Below are positions 19,125-27,275 of a DNA stretch of 64,000 nucleotides, piece by piece. The DNA is taken from assembly GCF_000380645.1 (NCBI RefSeq), contig NZ_AQXZ01000014.1, forward strand, positions 248,001 through 312,000. The letters run 5' to 3'. Position 1 is the stretch's first letter; every line of letters starts with the position of its first letter. The notes below the pieces were generated by a model. That model saw only the letters and a program-made list of their open reading frames with translations, was not told the DNA's origin and did no database searches. A program made the position numbers and the translations under genes. This DNA is from Smaragdicoccus niigatensis DSM 44881 = NBRC 103563. GTDB taxonomy: Bacteria > Actinomycetota > Actinomycetes > Mycobacteriales > Mycobacteriaceae.

Positions 19125-21605
19125 GTGCGTAGCCTAACCAACCCTGGGGAGCTGGCTGCGCGCTTGGCACAGTTCGAGGGTCAGTCCGCACTTGTCTGTG
19201 GTGACCTCGAATTGACCTATCGGGCGCTGGCGGATCGAGTCGGCGAAGTCGCCGATCAGCTCGGCACCGAGCGACGACTGGTGCTGATCGAGGCCGACAA
19301 CGACATCGACGGCATCGTGAACTACCTCGGCGCGCTGTCGGCAGGCAATGTCGTCCTGCTCGCCGGCTCCAACAATCGGGACGTCGTCGCGACCTACGAT
19401 CCGGACGTCGTGATTGCGAGTCGGAGTGGGAAGTGGGCGACCACCGAGATCCGCCGCACGACCGAGCACGACCTGCACCCAGACCTCGCCTTGCTCCTCA
19501 GTACCTCAGGCTCGACAGGGTCGCCCAAGCTCGTGCGGTTGTCGTACGAGAACGTCCTCTCCAATGCGGCGTCCATCGCCGGCTATCTGCATCTGACCAG
19601 CGGTGACCGAGCGATCACGACGCTGCCGCCGTACTACTGCTATGGCCTCTCGGTGCTCCACAGCCACCTTCTCGTCGGTGCTTCGATCGTGCTCAACGAG
19701 CACTCGGTCGTCGACCGCGAGTTCTGGGAGGAGTTCCGGAAGCGAGGCTGCACCTCGTTCGCGGGTGTGCCGCACACGTTCGACCTGCTCGATCGCACCG
19801 GCTTCGACGAGATGGATCTGCCGTCGCTGCGGTACGTCACGCAGGCCGGCGGGCGTCTCGGGCCGGATCGAGTGCGTCACTTCGCTGAACTCGGTCAGCG
19901 CCGCGGCTGGGACCTCTACGTCATGTACGGCGCGACTGAGGCGACTGCGCGCATGGGTTATCTGCCTCCGGATCTCGCCGTCGACCATCCCGGAAGCATC
20001 GGCGTCGCGGTGCCCGGGGGAAGCTTTGACATCGACGATGCGGGAGAGCTGATCTACTCGGGCCCGAACGTCATGATGGGCTACGCCGAACGCGACTCCG
20101 ACCTCGGTTTGGGCCGCACTCTCGACCGGCTCCGCACCGGCGACCTCGCTCGGTTCACCAGCGACGGCCTGGTCGAGATCATTGGCCGGAAGTCGCGCTT
20201 CGCGAAGATCTTCGGCCTGCGGATTGACCTGCAGCGCATTGAGTCTGAGTTGGCCGAAGACGGGATCTCCGCCTGCTGCGCCGAATCGGACGGCACGCTC
20301 GTCGTCGCGGTCGAAGGCGACACCGGAGTGATCGGTCGAGTGGCGGCGATCTCGGGGCTGCCGCGCAGTGCGATCACCGAGTGTGCGGTCGACGCGATTC
20401 CGCGTCTGCCCTCCGGCAAGCCGGACTACCCGACGATCCGGACGCTGAGCGCCGGTCTGGCCGACATCTCCGACGTCCGCGCATTGTTCGCCGACGTTCT
20501 CGGTATTCGCCGCGATGAGGTCTCGGCGTCGAGCGCGTTCGTCGACCTCGGTGGTGACTCGCTGTCCTACGTCACGATGTCGGTACGTCTCGAGCGACTC
20601 CTCGGGCATCTCCCACCGAATTGGCACACGACTCCGGTTGGCGGTCTGCGTCCCGCGGTGCGCAAGTCTGGGCTGCGCTCAGTCGAGACGAGTCTGGTGC
20701 TTCGCGCAGTCGCGATCGTTCTCGTCGTCGGGTCGCATGCGGGATTGTTCGCTTTGTGGGGCGGTGCGCACGTGTTGCTCGGGGTGGCCGGCTTCAACTT
20801 CGCGCGCTTCGTGCTGACGGGCAAGAGTCGAGTCGAACGCGTGCGGCATGCGCTGTCGACGGTCGTCGGAATCGCGGTGCCGACCATTCTGTGGATCGGC
20901 GTCGTTATGGCCGCCGGAACCCACTACTACGGCGTGACGAACCTCCTGTTGATGCAGAAGATCCTGGGGCCGGACGGGCCGACGCAGGGTCATCTGTGGT
21001 TTATCGAGATCATCGTGCAGATTCTGCTGCTTGCGACGGCGGTGATCGCGATTCCACAGGTAGATCGCCTCGAGCGCCAGTTCCCCATGGGGTTCGCGTT
21101 GAGCGTGCTCGCCGTCGCGTTGCTGGTGCGGTTCGACGCTTTTGGTTTCCACTCCGGCGATCAGCGTTGGTCGACGTTGCACGCGACCTTCTTCTTCGTC
21201 ATCGGTTGGGCCGCCGCGAAGGCGGTGTCGAACCACATGCGCCTGGTCGTGACCGTCGCCGCGGCGATGTCGACGATGGGTTACTTCAACACCACGCAGC
21301 GCGATCTCATCGTCCTCGGCGGCATCGTCGTGCTGATCTGGTTTCCGACCGTGCGGGTGCCGGCCTTCGTGATCCCCGTGCTGACCGTCCTCGCCGGGGC
21401 GTCGCTGTATATCTACCTCGTGCACTGGCAGATCCTGGAACCGCTGGCGGGGCATCATCTCCCGGCGATCGCGCTGAGCCTCGTGGCGGGGATCGCCATG
21501 TGGTGGCTCGTCAGCAGGACTGGAAGTATTTCTGGAAGGATTTCGGAGCTCCGTCGTGCTTGGCCTGCTGCCAGCACCGGTCCGTTGGGAACTTCACGTA
21601 GGTGA
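19125..21605 (+). CDS. NRPS-like fusion: adenylation domain, carrier domain, membrane acyltransferase
   Basis: 826 aa. Adenylation domain (about 1-435): LLSTSGSTGSPKLVRLS, MYGATEATARMGYL, LRTGDLARFTSDG, and the catalytic Lys in PRLPSGKPDYP. Peptidyl/acyl-carrier domain (about 445-515) with phosphopantetheine Ser in VDLGGDSLSYVTMSV. The rest (about 520-800) is a polytopic acyltransferase_3-like domain opening with LRAVAIVLVVGSHAG and including HLWFIEIIVQ. It plausibly activates an acyl or amino acid, loads it on its own carrier and transfers it at the membrane. No condensation or thioesterase domain. GTG start, iron-box-like site just upstream, which suggests a siderophore or iron-stress role (inference). 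Its last 95 bases overlap the convergent lipoprotein gene. Confidence 0.85.
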   Translation: MRSLTNPGELAARLAQFEGQSALVCGDLELTYRALADRVGEVADQLGTERRLVLIEADNDIDGIVNYLGALSAGNVVLLAGSNNRDVVATYDPDVVIASRSGKWATTEIRRTTEHDLHPDLALLLSTSGSTGSPKLVRLSYENVLSNAASIAGYLHLTSGDRAITTLPPYYCYGLSVLHSHLLVGASIVLNEHSVVDREFWEEFRKRGCTSFAGVPHTFDLLDRTGFDEMDLPSLRYVTQAGGRLGPDRVRHFAELGQRRGWDLYVMYGATEATARMGYLPPDLAVDHPGSIGVAVPGGSFDIDDAGELIYSGPNVMMGYAERDSDLGLGRTLDRLRTGDLARFTSDGLVEIIGRKSRFAKIFGLRIDLQRIESELAEDGISACCAESDGTLVVAVEGDTGVIGRVAAISGLPRSAITECAVDAIPRLPSGKPDYPTIRTLSAGLADISDVRALFADVLGIRRDEVSASSAFVDLGGDSLSYVTMSVRLERLLGHLPPNWHTTPVGGLRPAVRKSGLRSVETSLVLRAVAIVLVVGSHAGLFALWGGAHVLLGVAGFNFARFVLTGKSRVERVRHALSTVVGIAVPTILWIGVVMAAGTHYYGVTNLLLMQKILGPDGPTQGHLWFIEIIVQILLLATAVIAIPQVDRLERQFPMGFALSVLAVALLVRFDAFGFHSGDQRWSTLHATFFFVIGWAAAKAVSNHMRLVVTVAAAMSTMGYFNTTQRDLIVLGGIVVLIWFPTVRVPAFVIPVLTVLAGASLYIYLVHWQILEPLAGHHLPAIALSLVAGIAMWWLVSRTGSISGRISELRRAWPAASTGPLGTSRR

Positions 21606-22206
21606 CCCACTTGTCGCCGAACACGCGAACTGCTCGCTGCGAGTCGCCCGGGACGTCCCAGCTGATGATCGACCAGTTCGGCTCGCACTCGACGATCGTC
21701 GCCTGAGCGTTCTTCTGCTCCGGGGGGAGGTCGAGATCGTCGGAGATCTCCTTCGGGTCGCACTCGCCGCTCGCGCCGTGGCCGGACTTTCCGAACTTCA
21801 GCTCGAGAGACTGTTTGGGATCCGTATCGGTGAGGAAGGCCGCGTGCGCGGTTCCGGCGGCCAAGTGTCGGCCCGCCGGATCGTCGACGCTGATGTTGTA
21901 GCAGCCGAGCGGCAAGTCCTTGAGCTCGACCTTTCCGGTCTTGTCCGTGGTCCCGCTGAAGTGGTTCGTGAACGAGGTGCCCGGCGAGATTGTCTTGTGT
22001 GCGATGTCGCAGTCGAGCGCGCGCTCGATCTCGACCTCGACGCTCGGGACTGGCTTGCCGTGTTCGTCGACTGTGCTGATATTCAACACGCCGGTCGCCG
22101 CCGACTCGCCCGACGTTGTCGTGGAGACATTGGAGGAATTTCCCGATCCGCAGCCGGTCAGTAGGAGCGCAGCGCCAAGCAAGGCAAGCGCGGCGCGAAT
22201 CGACAT
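21511..22206 (-). CDS. Secreted lipoprotein of unknown function
   Basis: 231 aa. Signal peptide with lipobox LLTGC near residue 19, then a Ser/Thr-rich linker. A beta-rich domain (about 40-130) has VDEHGKPVPSVEVEI and TTDKTGKVELKDLPLGCYNI, which resemble Cna_B/carboxypeptidase-regulatory-like folds, and a C-terminal Cys-containing domain follows. Predicted to be anchored outside the membrane. No partner gene is evident; it is convergent with, and overlaps by 95 bases, the adenylation-acyltransferase gene. Confidence 0.82.
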   Translation of the reverse strand: MSIRAALALLGAALLLTGCGSGNSSNVSTTTSGESAATGVLNISTVDEHGKPVPSVEVEIERALDCDIAHKTISPGTSFTNHFSGTTDKTGKVELKDLPLGCYNISVDDPAGRHLAAGTAHAAFLTDTDPKQSLELKFGKSGHGASGECDPKEISDDLDLPPEQKNAQATIVECEPNWSIISWDVPGDSQRAVRVFGDKWVTYVKFPTDRCWQQAKHDGAPKSFQKYFQSC

Positions 22207-22297
22207 GCCCAGAATTTCTCACCTTGCGCGGGCGTGCGCGGCCGATTCCAGAAGATAGGCGACCAGCGGATATACCAAATGACATAAACTTGTCCGT

Positions 22298-22852
22298 ATG
22301 GACGCACGAGATCGCATCATCGCCGGCGCCATCGAGATGTTCGCCGAGCGCGGTGTGGCCGGTACCTCGATCGCCGATGTCATCGAGCGTTCGGGGGGTC
22401 CGCGAGGTTCGATGTACCACTACTTCCCGGCGGGAAAGTCGCAGTTGGCGGAGGAGTCGACGCTGGCCGCGGGACGTCTCATGACCGCGGTGATCAACCG
22501 TCTCTGCGCTGAGCGTGGACCGTCGGAGGCGCTCGCGAAGATCGTGGACTACTTCCGAAAGAGGCTGGTGAACAGCGACTTCGAGTATGGATGTCCGGTC
22601 GCTGCGGGTGCCCTGGCAGGTGCGGAATCTCCGGGTGCCGCGACGGCCGCGGGCGAGGCCTTCGTCATGTGGCAACGCGCGCTGTCGGCCGCGCTGTGGC
22701 AGGCCGGATATGCCGTCGACCAGGCGGAGGACGCAGCCTCAGCTGCGGTTTCGGCGATCGAAGGCGCGCTCCTCGTGTGTCAGGCACAGAAGTCGACGGA
22801 CGCGCTCGATCGCGTCGAACGGTTCTTGACGACCCAGCTGACCGGAGGCTAA
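22298..22852 (+). CDS. TetR-family transcriptional regulator
   Basis: 184 aa. The N-terminal HTH (about 5-50) reads RIIAGAIEMFAERGVAGTSI, continuing ADVIERSGGPRGSMYHYFPAGK, the standard TetR pattern. The C-terminal ligand domain resembles the YxaF/LmrA group (FEYGCPVAAGALAG). The molybdopterin oxidoreductase gene starts 47 bases downstream in the same direction and is the likely target or co-transcribed partner. Inducer unknown. Confidence 0.92.
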   Translation: MDARDRIIAGAIEMFAERGVAGTSIADVIERSGGPRGSMYHYFPAGKSQLAEESTLAAGRLMTAVINRLCAERGPSEALAKIVDYFRKRLVNSDFEYGCPVAAGALAGAESPGAATAAGEAFVMWQRALSAALWQAGYAVDQAEDAASAAVSAIEGALLVCQAQKSTDALDRVERFLTTQLTGG

Positions 22853-22899
22853 CGTCAGCGATTATATCGATCGTCATAATGCGACGGAGCGGGGAAACG

Positions 22900-25344
22900 A
22901 TGTCTGCTGAACCCAAGGCAAAAGGGCAGGTCACCGCGTGCATCCTGTGCGAATGCAACTGCGGCATCACCGTGGAACTCGAGGGCCGCAAGCTCAAGAC
23001 GATCCGTGGCGACAAGAACCACCCCGCCTCGCAGGGCTACACGTGTGAGAAGGCCATGCGCCTGGATCACTATCAGAACGGCGGCAAGCGCCTGACGTCT
23101 CCGTTGCGTCGTCGCGCGGACGGCACCTACGAGGAAATCGACTGGGACACCGCGATTTCCGAGATCGCCGCGAAGATTTCGACGATCCGCGGTGAGCACA
23201 TCCTGTTCTACGGCGGCGCGGGCCAGGGCAACCACCTCGGCCGCACGTATTCGACAGCGTTCCAGGCCGCCATCGGCTCGAAGTACTACAGCAATGCTCT
23301 TGCCCAGGAGAAGACCGGCGAGATGTTCGTCGACGGCAAGATGTACGGCAACCACACCAAGGGCGATTTCGAGCACGCGCAGACCGTCGTGTTCGTCGGC
23401 AAGAACCCGTGGCAGTCGCACAGTTTCCCGCGGGCCCGGCCGGTCCTCAAGGAGATGGCTGCCGACCCGAAGCGAACGATGATCGTGCTCGATCCGCGCC
23501 GGACGGAGACCGCTGCCCTGGCGGACATTCACCTGCAGGTTCGTCCGGGCACCGACGCCTGGTGCCTGGCGGCCATGGGCGCGGTCCTCGTTCAGGAAGA
23601 CCTGCTCGATCACACCTTCATCGCCGAGCACACCGTCGACATCGATCCGGTTCTCGACGCTTTGCGCGCTGTCGATGTCGATGTTTTCGCGGATCGCTGT
23701 GGTGTCGACGCCGATCTGATTCGCCAGGCCGCCCGCCGGATCGGCGAGTCCGAAACCGTCGCGACCTACGAAGACCTCGGAATCCAGCAGGCACCGCACA
23801 GCACGCTGTCGTCGTACCTACAGAAACTGCTCTGGATCCTCACTGGCAACTTCGCGAAGCCGGGCACGATGTCGATGCACTCGTCGTTCGTGCCGCTCGC
23901 CGGCGGAGGTGCGCCGCGTCCGCGCAAGCAGCCCACGCGCGTCGAGGTCATCAAGCAGAAGGCGATCGCTTCCGCCATGCGGAACGGTGCGGCCGCGGTC
24001 TCCGGACTGACCGGTCTCGCCACCCGCAGCGCCGGATCGATCACGAACTCGGCGTACGCGGAGTTGCTCAGCCGCATGCCGGCACCGACGGTGTCCGTGT
24101 CGACCGGCGGCAGCGGCTCGCGCACGACACCGGTCACCGGTGCGCGCATCATCGCCGGTCTCATTCCGGCGAACTCGATGGCCGACGAGATCCTCACCGA
24201 TCACCCGGATCGCTTCCGGTGCATGTGGATCGACAGCTCCAATCCCGCGCACTCGATCGCCGAGTCCGAGCGATTCAAAGCGGCCCTCGACGCGCTCGAC
24301 CTCGTCGTCGTGGTCGACGTGGCCTTCACCGAAACCGCACGTCACGCACACTACGTGCTGCCCGCGAGCTCACAGTTCGAGAAATGTGAGTCGACGTTCT
24401 TCAACTTCGAGTTCCCGCACAACGCCTTTCAGTTGCGTGCGCCGATCCTCGACCCGCTGCCCGGAACGCTGGCCGAGCCGGAGATCTATGGGCGGCTTAT
24501 GCGCGAGCTGAAGGTTGTTCCGGATACGACGATCAAGCGTCTGCGGTCGGCGGCCCACGCGGGTCGATCGGCGTTCGCGGTCGCGTTCTTCTCGGCTGCA
24601 ATGGCCGATCCCTCGCTCATGAAGGTCGCATCCTTCGTTCTGTACGAGACGCTCGGCGAAACCCTGCCGCCCAAGCTCAGGGGCGCGGCGTCGCTGTGGG
24701 GAGTGGCGCACATGTGTGCGACGACGTACCCGAAGGGCGTTCGGGGCGCCGGGTTCACCGGCAAGGGACTCGAGCCGGGCGAGAAGCTCTTCGAGGCGGT
24801 GCTGAACGAGCGCTCTGGCGTGACGTTCACCGTCGACGAGTGGGCAGACACCTGGAGCTACGTGCGCTATCCCGACCGTCGCTTCCGAGTGCACATTCCG
24901 GAACTCGTCGCTCAGATGCACAAGCTTCGGGACGAGGAACCGGGCTGGACGACCCCCGAGTATCCGCTGGTCCTGGCCGCGGGTGAGCGGCGCGCGTTCA
25001 CGGCGAACACGATCATTCGCGATTCAGGTTGGCGTCGTCGGGACTCCGGCGGATCGCTTCGCATCAGTCCCGAGGACGCGGAGAACCTCGGCATCGAGAA
25101 CGGCGCGACGGTTCGCGTGACAACTGAAGCCGGTTCTGCCGTCACGACGGCGGAGATCACCGACACCCTGCGGTCGGGCCACGTCACCCTGCCGAACGGA
25201 CTCGGCGTCGACAACGTGACGTCGGCAGATGGTGGTGCGGGCGTCGGTATTTCGCCCAACGACCTCACCTCGACGCGGTACCAGGATCCGATCGCGGGAA
25301 CCCCGTGGCACAAGTACGTTCCGGCACGGGTGGAAGCCGTCTGA
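22900..25344 (+). CDS. Molybdopterin-dependent oxidoreductase, formate dehydrogenase/nitrate reductase family
   Basis: 814 aa. An N-terminal [4Fe-4S] motif C-x2-C-x3-C with a later Cys (CILCECNCG ... GYTCEKAMR), then the molybdopterin catalytic domain (about 55-560) with YGGAGQGNHLG, VFVGKNPWQSH, LDPRRTETA and GTDAWCLAAMGAV, and a C-terminal molydopterin dinucleotide-binding domain (about 690-814) with LRISPEDAENLGI and LPNGLGV. No Tat signal is seen, so it is probably cytoplasmic. The ATG at 22900 follows GGGGAAA; the longer frame overlaps tetR. No electron-transfer subunit or fdhD adjoins. Substrate unknown. Confidence 0.87.
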   Translation: MSAEPKAKGQVTACILCECNCGITVELEGRKLKTIRGDKNHPASQGYTCEKAMRLDHYQNGGKRLTSPLRRRADGTYEEIDWDTAISEIAAKISTIRGEHILFYGGAGQGNHLGRTYSTAFQAAIGSKYYSNALAQEKTGEMFVDGKMYGNHTKGDFEHAQTVVFVGKNPWQSHSFPRARPVLKEMAADPKRTMIVLDPRRTETAALADIHLQVRPGTDAWCLAAMGAVLVQEDLLDHTFIAEHTVDIDPVLDALRAVDVDVFADRCGVDADLIRQAARRIGESETVATYEDLGIQQAPHSTLSSYLQKLLWILTGNFAKPGTMSMHSSFVPLAGGGAPRPRKQPTRVEVIKQKAIASAMRNGAAAVSGLTGLATRSAGSITNSAYAELLSRMPAPTVSVSTGGSGSRTTPVTGARIIAGLIPANSMADEILTDHPDRFRCMWIDSSNPAHSIAESERFKAALDALDLVVVVDVAFTETARHAHYVLPASSQFEKCESTFFNFEFPHNAFQLRAPILDPLPGTLAEPEIYGRLMRELKVVPDTTIKRLRSAAHAGRSAFAVAFFSAAMADPSLMKVASFVLYETLGETLPPKLRGAASLWGVAHMCATTYPKGVRGAGFTGKGLEPGEKLFEAVLNERSGVTFTVDEWADTWSYVRYPDRRFRVHIPELVAQMHKLRDEEPGWTTPEYPLVLAAGERRAFTANTIIRDSGWRRRDSGGSLRISPEDAENLGIENGATVRVTTEAGSAVTTAEITDTLRSGHVTLPNGLGVDNVTSADGGAGVGISPNDLTSTRYQDPIAGTPWHKYVPARVEAV

Positions 25345-25397
25345 CGTTTGGCGTTCGTTCTCTCCGGGTAGAGATTGGGTACCACTTGGAGGGACCA

Positions 25398-25604
25398 ATG
25401 ACGAAATCCTTGATCGAGTCGACCGTGACGCGACTGTCTATGCAGTTTCCGCGGATTCCGGCGGAGGTGATCGAGGAAACCGTCGAGATGTGTCGTTCTG
25501 ACCTGAGCGGCACGCCACCGGGCGCGCTGCCTGAGCTGGTCGAACGGCTGGCCTACTGGCGTCTGTCCCAAGGGGCGCGCAGCGATTCTGTTGCGGCAAG
25601 TTAA
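25398..25604 (+). CDS. Small three-helix-bundle dimerisation-type protein
   Basis: 68 aa. ATG with a strong GGAGGG seven bases upstream. The sequence predicts helices IESTVTRLSMQFPRI, PAEVIEETVEMCRSDL and ALPELVERLAYWRL, matching the actinobacterial 'three-helix bundle dimerization' domain as I recall it. Function unknown. It lies 74 bases before the ATPase gene and 53 bases after the molybdoenzyme gene in the same direction. Confidence 0.65.
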   Translation: MTKSLIESTVTRLSMQFPRIPAEVIEETVEMCRSDLSGTPPGALPELVERLAYWRLSQGARSDSVAAS

Positions 25605-25677
25605 GGGATGAATAACGACCTCTAGGACACGCCCTAGAGATGCCGATATTGTCCTCGCGCCGCCTTAACTTCGGTCC

Positions 25678-26871
25678 ATGGACCCGGTTCGGAACCCCTA
25701 TGCCCCCGGCGCCGGACAGCGCCCGCCGGAGCTTGCCGGTCGTGACCGACAGCTCGACGCCTTCGATGTCGTGCTCGAACGAATCTCCCGGTCGAGGCCG
25801 GAGCGTTCGGTCGTTCTCACCGGCCTTCGAGGCGTCGGAAAGACGGTGCTGCTCAACCAGCTTCGCTCCGCGGCGATCGCGCGTGGGTGGGGCACCGGGA
25901 AGATCGAAGCCCGCCCCGATCAGGACCTTCGGCGTCCGCTGTCGTCGGCGCTGCACATGGCGATCCGGTCGGTCGCGGGCACACATCGCGACTCCGAGCG
26001 TGTCGATGAATTCCTTGGTGTCCTGAAGGCGTTCGCCCTGCGCGCGTCGGCCGACAAGGCGCTGCGCGACCGGTGGCAGCCGGGTATCGACGTGCCGGCC
26101 GTCAGCGGCCGGGCGGACTCCGGGGACATGGAGATCGACCTCGTCGAGCTGCTCATGGATGCGGCCTCCCTGGCGCAGGACGTCGGCGTCGGGATCGGGA
26201 TCTTCATCGACGAGATGCAGGACATCCGGTCTGATGACCTGTCCGCGATCTGCGGTGCCTGCCACGAACTGAGCCAGAACGGCCTGCCGCTCATCGTCGT
26301 CGGTGCGGGCCTCCCGCACCTGCCGGCGCTGCTGTCGGCGCAGAAGTCGTACTCGGAGCGGCTGTTCAGTTACCACCGCATCGATCGGCTCGATCGTAAG
26401 TCGTTCGACCAGGCGCTCATCCTGCCGGCCGAGCGCGAGGACGTGAAGTTCACCGACGAGGCCCTGGACCTGCTGTACCAGGCCGCCGATGGCTACCCGT
26501 TCTTCGTGCAGGCGTACGGAAAGGCGACGTGGGACGAGGCGGCCGACAGCCCGATCACCGCGCGCGACGTCAAGGTTGCGGCACCGATCGCCGAAGAAGA
26601 GCTTGCGGTCGGATTCTTCGGTTCTCGCTACGAGCGCGCGACCCCCGCGGAGCGCGAGTACATGCGGGCGATGGCTGACCTCTCGGGTGACGACGGACCG
26701 GTGTCGACGGCCAACATCGCGAAGCATCTCGGTCGCCGGCCGGCTTCGGTGTCACCCGCGCGAGACGGACTCATCAAGAAGGGGCTGATCTACTCGGCCG
26801 AGCGCGGAACGATCGGCTTCACGGTGCCGCACTTCGGGAAGTACCTGCGTCGACAGGCGGACGAGAGCTAG
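25678..26871 (+). CDS. AAA/STAND-like ATPase with C-terminal winged helix
   Basis: 397 aa. Walker A GLRGVGKT (about 50-57), Walker B IGIFIDEMQD (about 175-184), sensor-type VVGAGLPHLPALL, and a C-terminal winged-helix-like region (about 330-390: ANIAKHLGRRPASVSPARDG then LIKKGLIYS). This architecture is that of the single-protein ATPases related to ORC/Cdc6-MalT-like regulators. It could couple ATP state to DNA binding; no direct partner is visible except the 68-aa helical protein upstream. Confidence 0.82.
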   Translation: MDPVRNPYAPGAGQRPPELAGRDRQLDAFDVVLERISRSRPERSVVLTGLRGVGKTVLLNQLRSAAIARGWGTGKIEARPDQDLRRPLSSALHMAIRSVAGTHRDSERVDEFLGVLKAFALRASADKALRDRWQPGIDVPAVSGRADSGDMEIDLVELLMDAASLAQDVGVGIGIFIDEMQDIRSDDLSAICGACHELSQNGLPLIVVGAGLPHLPALLSAQKSYSERLFSYHRIDRLDRKSFDQALILPAEREDVKFTDEALDLLYQAADGYPFFVQAYGKATWDEAADSPITARDVKVAAPIAEEELAVGFFGSRYERATPAEREYMRAMADLSGDDGPVSTANIAKHLGRRPASVSPARDGLIKKGLIYSAERGTIGFTVPHFGKYLRRQADES

Positions 26872-26889
26872 GCGCGACGGTGTGGGGTT

Positions 26890-27077
26890 CTCATCGGCGA
26901 CCGCTATCAGCGACAGTGAGCGACTGAGCGGCAGTTGGCTGCTCGTTGTGTGGGCGAAATTTTTCTCTGACGCCCTAATTTTGCCCGCACACCTCTCTTC
27001 TGATCGCTGTCCGGCTGAGGGCGTGCCGACGGTTGTCGCTCAGTCGCTCGATGTCGCTAGTAGTGGTGCGCGACGAG
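26890..27077. repeat. Long nested inverted repeat, possible structured RNA or MITE
   Basis: Arms 26890-26930 and 27037-27077 are complementary at about 32 of 41 positions plus three G-U pairs; the inner 22 (26909-26930 with 27037-27058) match at 20. Inside lie three local hairpins: GCAG-TTGG-CTGC at 26931-26942; GTGTGGG paired with CCCGCACAC across 26948-26992; and CGGC/GCCG at 27012-27028. The result is a closed multi-branch fold of 188 bases. No transposase and no clear target-site duplication flank it. Candidate non-coding RNA, or a miniature mobile element. Confidence 0.55.
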
Positions 27078-27219
27078 GGAGGACCACCCTCCGGCCGGGC
27101 GTTGTCTGACTCTTTCTAGACCCGTCTCGCGCTGACGGTAGAAGTAGTTAGAAATTCAATAAACGCAGGTCAATAACGAATTCGCATCAACCGGAACGAA
27201 CACGCACGGTTCTGCTAAC

Positions 27220-27235
27220 AGTGACGTGCGTCACA
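27220..27235 (+). promoter_or_regulatory. CRP/GlxR-like site
   Basis: AGTGACGTGCGTCACA: half-sites AGTGA and TCACA separated by six bases, one base off the TGTGA-N6-TCACA consensus; the core GTGACG-TG-CGTCAC is a perfect palindrome. It lies 40 bases before the alpha/beta hydrolase ATG, in promoter position, so cAMP-receptor control is plausible. Confidence 0.5.
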
Positions 27236-27275
27236 CCGACACTAGAGATACACCACCGTGAACTGGGAGCCAATG

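Larger units (their letters stand above)
26872..27275. other. 404-base non-coding stretch
   Basis: Contains a nested inverted repeat (26890-27077) and a CRP-like palindrome (27220-27235), described separately. A 75-codon open frame at 26882-27109 spans the repeat but has no ribosome site and no recognisable composition, so no gene is called. Between 27078 and 27219 the sequence is comparatively AT-rich (around 27140-27180) and probably carries the promoter of the alpha/beta hydrolase. Confidence 0.7.

Noticed and set aside
26882-27109. 75-codon open frame on the plus strand in the gene-free stretch
   Set aside because: It spans the long inverted repeat, has no ribosome site and its composition is unlike the neighbouring genes.
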